A DNA stretch of 51,362 nt from UBA3537 sp964219345 (lineage in GTDB: Bacteria > Bacteroidota > Bacteroidia > Flavobacteriales > Flavobacteriaceae), in contig CAXPPN010000026.1 in the NCBI GenBank assembly GCA_964219345.1, forward strand, positions 1 through 51,362, written 5' to 3'. Positions 49,802-51,362 of this stretch are shown in pieces. The position numbers were made by a program, and so were the translations under genes. How positions within the stretch are numbered: the first letter of the stretch is position 1; every line of letters starts with the position of its first letter. Under the pieces are notes generated by a model. The model worked only from the letters and a program-made list of their open reading frames with translations, had not been told where the DNA came from and made no database searches.

Positions 49802-51343
49802 ATGAACAACCAAGAAGATCATTTTAAAAACGTCATTTCTCATGCGAAAGAATATGGATTTGTATTCCAAAGCAGTGAGATTTATGATGGCCTAAGTGCT
49901 GTGTACGATTACGGCCAAAACGGTGTAGAATTAAAGAAAAACATTCGTGAATACTGGTGGAAAGCGATGGTGCAAATGAACACCAATATAGTAGGGCTCG
50001 ATGCTGCAATTTTTATGCATCCAACCACTTGGAAAGCGTCTGGACATGTTGATGCATTTAATGACCCATTGGTAGACAACAAAGATTCCAAAAAACGCTA
50101 CAGAGCCGATGTTCTCATTGAAGATTATTGCGCTAAAATTGAACAAAAAATTGAAAAAGAAGTCAAAAAAGCTAAAAAACGCTTTGGTGAGACTTTTAAT
50201 GAATATGAATTTACGAGTACAAATCCACGAGTTCTTGGGTACAAAGAAAAAATTGATACTATTCTTAAACGACTGGCCAGATCATTAGAAAATGAAGATT
50301 TGGCAGATGTAAAAGCACTCATAGAGGAATTAGAAATTGCAGATCCTATAAGCGGCAGTCGAAACTGGACAGATGTGAAGCAATTTAATCTCATGTTTGG
50401 TACAAAACTAGGCGCTTCGGCAGATAGTGCAATGGATTTATATCTTCGTCCTGAGACTGCACAGGGGATATTTGTGAATTTTTTAAATGTTCAAAAAACA
50501 GGACGTATGAAAATTCCATTTGGAATTGCGCAAACAGGAAAAGCATTTAGAAATGAAATCGTTGCGCGTCAGTTTATTTTTAGAATGCGAGAATTTGAAC
50601 AAATGGAAATGCAATTTTTTATCAAACCTGGAACACAAGGAGAATGGTATGAACATTGGAAAGAAAAGCGTTTGAACTGGCATCTTTCTTTAGGAATGGG
50701 AGAAGAAAATTACCGCTTTCACGACCACGAAAAACTTGCACATTATGCCGATGCTGCAGCCGATATTGAGTTTAAATTTCCTTTTGGTTTTAAAGAACTT
50801 GAAGGCATTCATTCCAGAACAGATTTTGACCTTAGTCAACATGAAAAATATGCAGGAAAAAAACTTCAATTCTTTGACCCTGAGGAAAATAAAAATTATG
50901 TTCCCTATGTTTTAGAAACTTCTATTGGACTAGATCGTATGTTTTTGGCTGTATTTTCTAATAGCTTAAAAAATGAAGTTCTAGAAAATAACTCTACACG
51001 AACAGTTCTTAAACTACCTGCGGTTTTGGCTCCAACTAAAGCGGCAATTTTACCACTTGTAAAAAAAGATGGATTACCAGAAATTGCCCAAGAAATTTTA
51101 AAAGATTTACAATGGGATTTCCATGTGAGTTATGACGAAAAAGATGCTGTTGGAAGACGATATAGAAGACAAGATGCTATTGGAACTCCATTTTGTATAA
51201 CCGTTGATCATGAGACCTTAATAGACAATACGGTTACCGTCCGACACAGAGACACCATGGCACAAGAAAGAGTAGCTATTAAAGATTTGAAGTCTCTCAT
51301 TGAAAATCATGTTTCAATGAAAAATTGGTTGCAAAAATTGTAG
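49802..51343 (+). CDS. glyS: glycine--tRNA ligase (single-chain, dimeric type)
   Basis: A 513-residue class II aminoacyl-tRNA synthetase of the eukaryote-like alpha2 type. The start HFKNVISHAKEYGFVFQSSE, the RPETAQGIFVNF segment, motif 2 (FRNEIVARQFIFRMREFEQME) in shortened form FRNEIVARQFIFRMREF, and motif 3 ETSIGLDRMFL are present. The C-terminal anticodon-binding domain ends in MKNWLQKL. The stop lies at 51341-51343, so the gene is complete and nearly ends the window. It is divergent from comF across a 98-base gap. Confidence 0.97.
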   Translation: MNNQEDHFKNVISHAKEYGFVFQSSEIYDGLSAVYDYGQNGVELKKNIREYWWKAMVQMNTNIVGLDAAIFMHPTTWKASGHVDAFNDPLVDNKDSKKRYRADVLIEDYCAKIEQKIEKEVKKAKKRFGETFNEYEFTSTNPRVLGYKEKIDTILKRLARSLENEDLADVKALIEELEIADPISGSRNWTDVKQFNLMFGTKLGASADSAMDLYLRPETAQGIFVNFLNVQKTGRMKIPFGIAQTGKAFRNEIVARQFIFRMREFEQMEMQFFIKPGTQGEWYEHWKEKRLNWHLSLGMGEENYRFHDHEKLAHYADAAADIEFKFPFGFKELEGIHSRTDFDLSQHEKYAGKKLQFFDPEENKNYVPYVLETSIGLDRMFLAVFSNSLKNEVLENNSTRTVLKLPAVLAPTKAAILPLVKKDGLPEIAQEILKDLQWDFHVSYDEKDAVGRRYRRQDAIGTPFCITVDHETLIDNTVTVRHRDTMAQERVAIKDLKSLIENHVSMKNWLQKL

Positions 51344-51362
51344 TCTTAAAACAATAACTAAA

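Noticed and set aside
1..51362. CRISPR arrays, insertion sequences, integrases, prophage or defence genes
   Set aside because: No regularly spaced repeats, transposase motifs, attachment-site duplications or recognisable defence proteins were seen on either strand.

Overview
This 51.4 kb window looks like chromosomal DNA of a marine-type member of the Flavobacteriaceae (Bacteroidota). The DNA is AT-rich. Promoters follow the Bacteroidota pattern (TTTG about 19 bases upstream of TAnnTTTG), Shine-Dalgarno sites are mostly absent, and the gene content is typical: a mevalonate route to isoprenoids, a three-subunit succinate dehydrogenase with a fused cytochrome b, DUF3098/DUF3127/DUF4230/DUF4301 proteins, a single-chain glycyl-tRNA synthetase, and a TonB-dependent receptor under a TPP riboswitch. 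There is no rRNA, CRISPR array, prophage, integrase or insertion sequence. Nearly all of it is housekeeping DNA with very short intergenic gaps.

Layout. 1-5.1 kb: a minus-strand operon with an FAD oxidoreductase, diphosphomevalonate decarboxylase, mevalonate kinase, a UbiA prenyltransferase and an RsuA/RluB-like protein cut by the window edge, preceded by tRNA-Leu(UAG) and its terminator. 5.2-10.5 kb: a dipeptidase facing a minus-strand run of lipoprotein, ruvC, hemW, cyclase, a broken DUF4230 gene and an MmcQ/YjbR protein. 10.6-15.6 kb: pckA, DUF423, a saccharopine dehydrogenase-like protein with an Lrp regulator, a membrane zinc protease and a SemiSWEET. 15.6-21.8 kb: leuS, then ftsX, DUF3098, uppP, truB and tag. 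21.8-24.7 kb: a flavin reductase, DUF3127 and a tandem pair of PPK2 kinases. 24.8-28.3 kb: a histidine kinase, a HIT protein, greA, a degenerate Rieske-like lipoprotein and a carboxypeptidase-regulatory-like protein. 28.4-34.1 kb: phosphopantetheinyl transferase, PnuC-like transporter, NadR-like kinase, DUF4301, TPP riboswitch and TonB receptor. 34.2-37.4 kb: ahcY, a hydrolase-like lipoprotein, rpmA and rplU. 37.6-43.7 kb: two M16 peptidases, an EamA transporter, an HMA lipoprotein and aminopeptidase P. 43.9-51.4 kb: sdhCAB, an Ig-like lipoprotein, a broken comF and glyS.

The most useful observations are as follows. (i) A vitamin-uptake locus joins a TPP-riboswitch-controlled TonB receptor to a PnuC-type transporter, a stand-alone NadR-like kinase and the uncharacterised DUF4301 protein. 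(ii) Two genes, comF and the DUF4230 gene, each carry an in-frame stop plus a frameshift near a run of eight T. (iii) The RsuA/RluB-like protein has Gly where the catalytic Asp should be. (iv) A Rieske-like lipoprotein lacks the usual His ligand. (v) A UbiA prenyltransferase sits in the mevalonate operon. (vi) A strong hairpin lies at the predicted 5' end of the greA mRNA. (vii) A perfect palindrome overlaps divergent promoters between an EamA exporter and a CxxxC HMA lipoprotein. (viii) DUF3127 ends in an SSB-like acidic tip. No completely new system was evident. All functional calls come from reading the sequence by eye, without database searches.
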